NCBI GenBank assembly: GCA_012799115.1
Contig: JAAZLY010000011.1
Location: 1 to 7,449 of the forward strand
DNA from: Bacillota bacterium
GTDB taxonomy: Bacteria; Bacillota; Limnochordia; Darwinibacteriales; Darwinibacteriaceae
Length of the DNA: 7,449 bases
Direction: 5' to 3'
Below are positions 6,168 to 7,449 of the stretch, in pieces (position 1 is the stretch's first letter; each line of letters opens with the position of its first letter). Made by a program: the position numbers and the translations under genes. A model generated the notes under the pieces. The model saw only the letters and a list, made by a program, of their open reading frames with translations, searched no databases and had not been told where the DNA came from.

Positions 6168-6304
6168 CTATCTCACCATTTAGAGAGGAACATGCTAGAT
6201 TTCCCTTGCTTAGAAACTTTGTGAACAAGTGGGCTTTACTGGTAGGAGAACGATTGTTGTTGGCGAAATATAGAGAAAAAGACCCTATAGACTATGAGTG
6301 AAAA

Positions 6305-6309
6305 GAGGA
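6305..6309 (+). promoter_or_regulatory. Ribosome binding site deciding the lipoprotein start
   Basis: GAGGA lies six bases before GTG 6316. That start gives a normal short basic n-region for the lipoprotein signal peptide; the in-frame GTG 6298 upstream would place this site inside the gene. Confidence 0.65.
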
Positions 6310-6315
6310 AAAAAC

Positions 6316-7026
6316 GTGAAGCGCAAACTCGTGTTTCTGATACTCGTCTCGATGCTTCTTGTCGGCTGTGCTGGCTATGAACGAAAGATGATTGCACCTA
6401 AGGTATATGTTGGTGGAGGCAATACGGTTGCCGTACTATTCCTTGATAACTTCACGAGCGACTATGCTGTCTCCCATGAGGTAGAACAGGAGATCATTCG
6501 GGTTCTCTCCCAGTATTATCGAGTGATTAGCCCCGAAGAATCAGAATGGGCTTTGGTTCGTCTTGGGTTACTTAGGGGTCAGTCCCCTAATCGCGATACA
6601 GCGATTAGACTTGGTCAAATGCTTGGTGTTGATGCTATAATCATGGGTGAGGTATCAGGTTATTTTGCACCGGTCACCCAAGGTCAGGCTGTACCAACCC
6701 GGGAAAGCTATAACGCAAAAGGTGTCAAGGGATATGATTGGGAAATATCTCAGAACACCAAGGCTATGGTAAGTTTTACTGGAAGGGTTATGGATACTCG
6801 CGGTGGTAATGTGATTCATAGGATTCGGGCGGAAGGGGAGGCCTCTACCGATAGTAGGAAGACAATTGGCTGGTTCCCTGATGGCGAGAAACCAGGTTTT
6901 TGGCAGACTCCTGCCCCACATAATAACGATGTTGCCTACGTAAAACAGTCAGCCATACGCAACGCCGTAAGTCAGTTCACCCAAGATCTCATGCCCACCT
7001 ATGAGTGGTACAAGGTTGAAAAGTAG
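6316..7026 (+). CDS. Lipoprotein, CsgG/LpoB-like superfamily
   Basis: A 236-residue exported lipoprotein. The N-terminus MKRKLVFLILVSMLLVGC is a classic type II signal peptide with lipobox LVGC, giving mature Cys18. The mature part has the CsgG/LpoB-like layout: a first strand VAVLFLDNFTSD (38-49), a helix and the phrase YRVISPEE (68-75), RLGQMLGVDAIIMGEVSGY (98-116), then a long strand FTGRVMDTRGGNVIHR (154-169) and a C-terminal helix (210-225). CsgG is the curlin secretion channel and LpoB activates a penicillin-binding protein; this protein lacks specific residues that would assign either job, so only the superfamily is claimed. Start: GTG 6316, six bases after GAGGA (6305-6309); a GTG at 6298 would add six basic residues before the signal peptide and has no good site. 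It is transcribed divergently from the desulfurase operon and sits upstream of metK with no terminator between them. Confidence 0.78.
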   Translation: MKRKLVFLILVSMLLVGCAGYERKMIAPKVYVGGGNTVAVLFLDNFTSDYAVSHEVEQEIIRVLSQYYRVISPEESEWALVRLGLLRGQSPNRDTAIRLGQMLGVDAIIMGEVSGYFAPVTQGQAVPTRESYNAKGVKGYDWEISQNTKAMVSFTGRVMDTRGGNVIHRIRAEGEASTDSRKTIGWFPDGEKPGFWQTPAPHNNDVAYVKQSAIRNAVSQFTQDLMPTYEWYKVEK

Positions 7027-7046
7027 AAACCGACGCACAATTGAAT
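7016..7046 (+). promoter_or_regulatory. Possible sigma-A promoter of the metK riboswitch transcript
   Basis: TTGAAA (7016-7021) matches five of six bases of the -35 consensus, and TTGAAT (7041-7046) four of six of the -10. The spacer is 19 bases, longer than ideal. Transcription would begin near 7053, exactly at the 5' strand of the riboswitch P1 helix, where S-box leaders often begin. The element straddles the end of the lipoprotein gene. Confidence 0.3.
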
Positions 7047-7053
7047 ATTCGTA

Positions 7054-7166
7054 CTCATCAAGAGCGGTGGAGGGACTGGCCCTATGAAGCCCGGCAACCG
7101 GCGAAGTTCATGCTTTGCAAGGTGCTAATTCCAACAAAACTACTCCCAGTAGTTTTGGCAGATGAG
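7054..7166 (+). promoter_or_regulatory. SAM-I (S-box) riboswitch aptamer
   Basis: Binds S-adenosylmethionine in the nascent mRNA and turns off the gene behind it. P1 is CTCATC (7054-7059) with GATGAG (7161-7166). The conserved core is present in order: AAGAGCGGTGGAGGGA (7060-7074, ending at the P2 start), GCCCGGCAACC (7089-7099), and AAGGTGCTAATTCC (7119-7132). P4 is a perfect hairpin, AAAACTACT (7136-7144) with AGTAGTTTT (7148-7156). Placement in front of metK, whose product makes the ligand, is the classic feedback arrangement. Confidence 0.95.
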
Positions 7167-7197
7167 GGATGGATTTTGTGGACGCAAATCCTCTCTC
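7164..7197 (+). promoter_or_regulatory. Antiterminator of the SAM riboswitch expression platform
   Basis: GGATTT (7171-7176) pairs with AAATCC (7186-7191). With T7170 bulged, 7164-7169 pairs with 7192-7197, including one G-T wobble. The helix takes the last three bases of the P1 3' strand and the whole 5' arm of the terminator, so it excludes both. This is the expected low-SAM, gene-on fold. Confidence 0.75.
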
Positions 7198-7214
7198 TCT
7201 ACGGGAGAGGATTT
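7186..7214 (+). terminator. SAM-responsive terminator before metK
   Basis: AAATCCTCTCTC (7186-7197) pairs with GGGAGAGGATTT (7203-7214) across a five-base loop, with one wobble pair. The U-tract is short and partly inside the stem (ATTTACTATT). Formed when SAM holds P1 closed; otherwise the antiterminator occupies the 5' arm. Confidence 0.78.
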
Positions 7215-7235
7215 ACTATTGAAAGGATGGTAATC

Positions 7236-7449
7236 ATGCCAGGTAGAAAATACTTATTTACATCAGAGTCTGTGACAGAAGGACATCCAGATAAGGTTTG
7301 TGATCAAATCTCAGACGCCATTGTTGACGCCATTATTGAGCAGGACCCTGTGGCTAGAGTAGCTTGCGAAACAGCTATCTCCACCGGTCTAGTCCTTGTT
7401 CTAGGCGAAATCACGACCGGGTGTTATGTGGATATACCTCGTGTTGTGC
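7236..7449 (+). CDS. metK: S-adenosylmethionine synthetase (methionine adenosyltransferase), N-terminal part, 3' truncated by window edge
   Basis: Makes S-adenosylmethionine from methionine and ATP in the cytoplasm. About 71 residues are visible, beginning MPGRKYLFTSESVTEGHPDK. This contains the family's ATP-binding signature SESVTEGHPDK (10-20) with the catalytic-site His17, followed by CDQISDAI and then ETAISTGLVLVLGEITT and YVDIP, all in the usual order. The gene runs off the end of the window with no stop or frameshift in the visible part. ATG 7236 is preferred because AAAGGA (7222-7227) ends eight bases upstream; an in-frame ATG at 7227 would overlap that site. Expression is controlled by the SAM-I riboswitch directly upstream, a product-feedback loop. 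Confidence 0.97.
   Translation, partial: MPGRKYLFTSESVTEGHPDKVCDQISDAIVDAIIEQDPVARVACETAISTGLVLVLGEITTGCYVDIPRVV

Noticed and set aside
6192..6224. Ten-codon plus-strand ORF (ATG 6192 to TGA) in the divergent intergenic region, preceded by AGAGAGGA
   Set aside because: The purine run ends only two bases before the ATG, too close for normal initiation, and nothing follows that it could lead.
6254..6291. TTGTTG/TTGGCG and TATAGA as a promoter for the lipoprotein gene
   Set aside because: TATAGA (6269-6274 or 6286-6291) never falls 16-18 bases from a credible -35; no arrangement scored well enough to annotate. A matching search on the minus strand of 6170-6240 also gave no convincing promoter for the desulfurase.
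1..7449. Search for CRISPR repeats, tRNA or rRNA genes, insertion-sequence ends, phage or defence modules
   Set aside because: No spaced direct repeats, cloverleaf with a terminal CCA/TTC core, terminal inverted repeats or transposase/nuclease motifs were seen; coding is nearly continuous and explained by the listed genes.

Overview
The window reads as a chromosomal segment of a Bacillota (Firmicutes) bacterium of moderate G+C. The evidence is a split Wzz-like adaptor/BY-kinase pair with a CpsB/YwqE-type PHP phosphatase, a short ThiI without a rhodanese domain paired with its own cysteine desulfurase, a SAM-I (S-box) riboswitch in front of metK, strong AAGGAGG-like ribosome binding sites, and several GTG/TTG starts. 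The exact lineage cannot be named from this stretch. A CsgG/LpoB-like lipoprotein would be at home in a diderm Bacillota, but that is only a hint.

Layout: (1) 1-3425, plus strand, a tightly overlapping operon: 3' end of a chain-length/co-polymerase adaptor (cpsC/wzz type), a tyrosine autokinase (cpsD type), a tyrosine phosphatase (cpsB type), a VanZ-like membrane protein and a DUF4438 protein. Consecutive genes overlap or nearly touch. A GC-rich hairpin at 3453-3476 closes the operon and can also act as terminator for the opposite strand. (2) 3484-6094, minus strand: a cysteine desulfurase gene, thiI, and a 57-residue coiled-coil protein of unknown function, converging on that hairpin. (3) 6095-6315, the divergent intergenic region, holding a four-codon micro-ORF with a near-perfect Shine-Dalgarno in the desulfurase leader. 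(4) 6316-7026, plus strand, a lipoprotein resembling the CsgG/LpoB superfamily. (5) 7054-7214, a SAM-I riboswitch with a readable antiterminator/terminator switch, followed by the 5' end of metK, cut by the window edge.

How the parts work together: the first operon is an exopolysaccharide polymerisation/export control module. The adaptor activates the kinase, the kinase autophosphorylates on its C-terminal tyrosine cluster, and the phosphatase resets it. The VanZ and DUF4438 genes ride behind it and have no assigned role. The minus-strand operon passes sulfur from cysteine to ThiI for 4-thiouridine in tRNA and possibly thiamine. metK makes S-adenosylmethionine under feedback control by its own product.

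Most of the window is recognisable housekeeping or cell-surface biology. I did not find a clear undescribed defence or mobile system. The least explained items are the DUF4438/VanZ appendage, the 57-residue zipper protein, the lipoprotein and the micro-ORF. Several starts are moved inward from the longest possible ORF because a good ribosome binding site and family N-termini support the internal codon.
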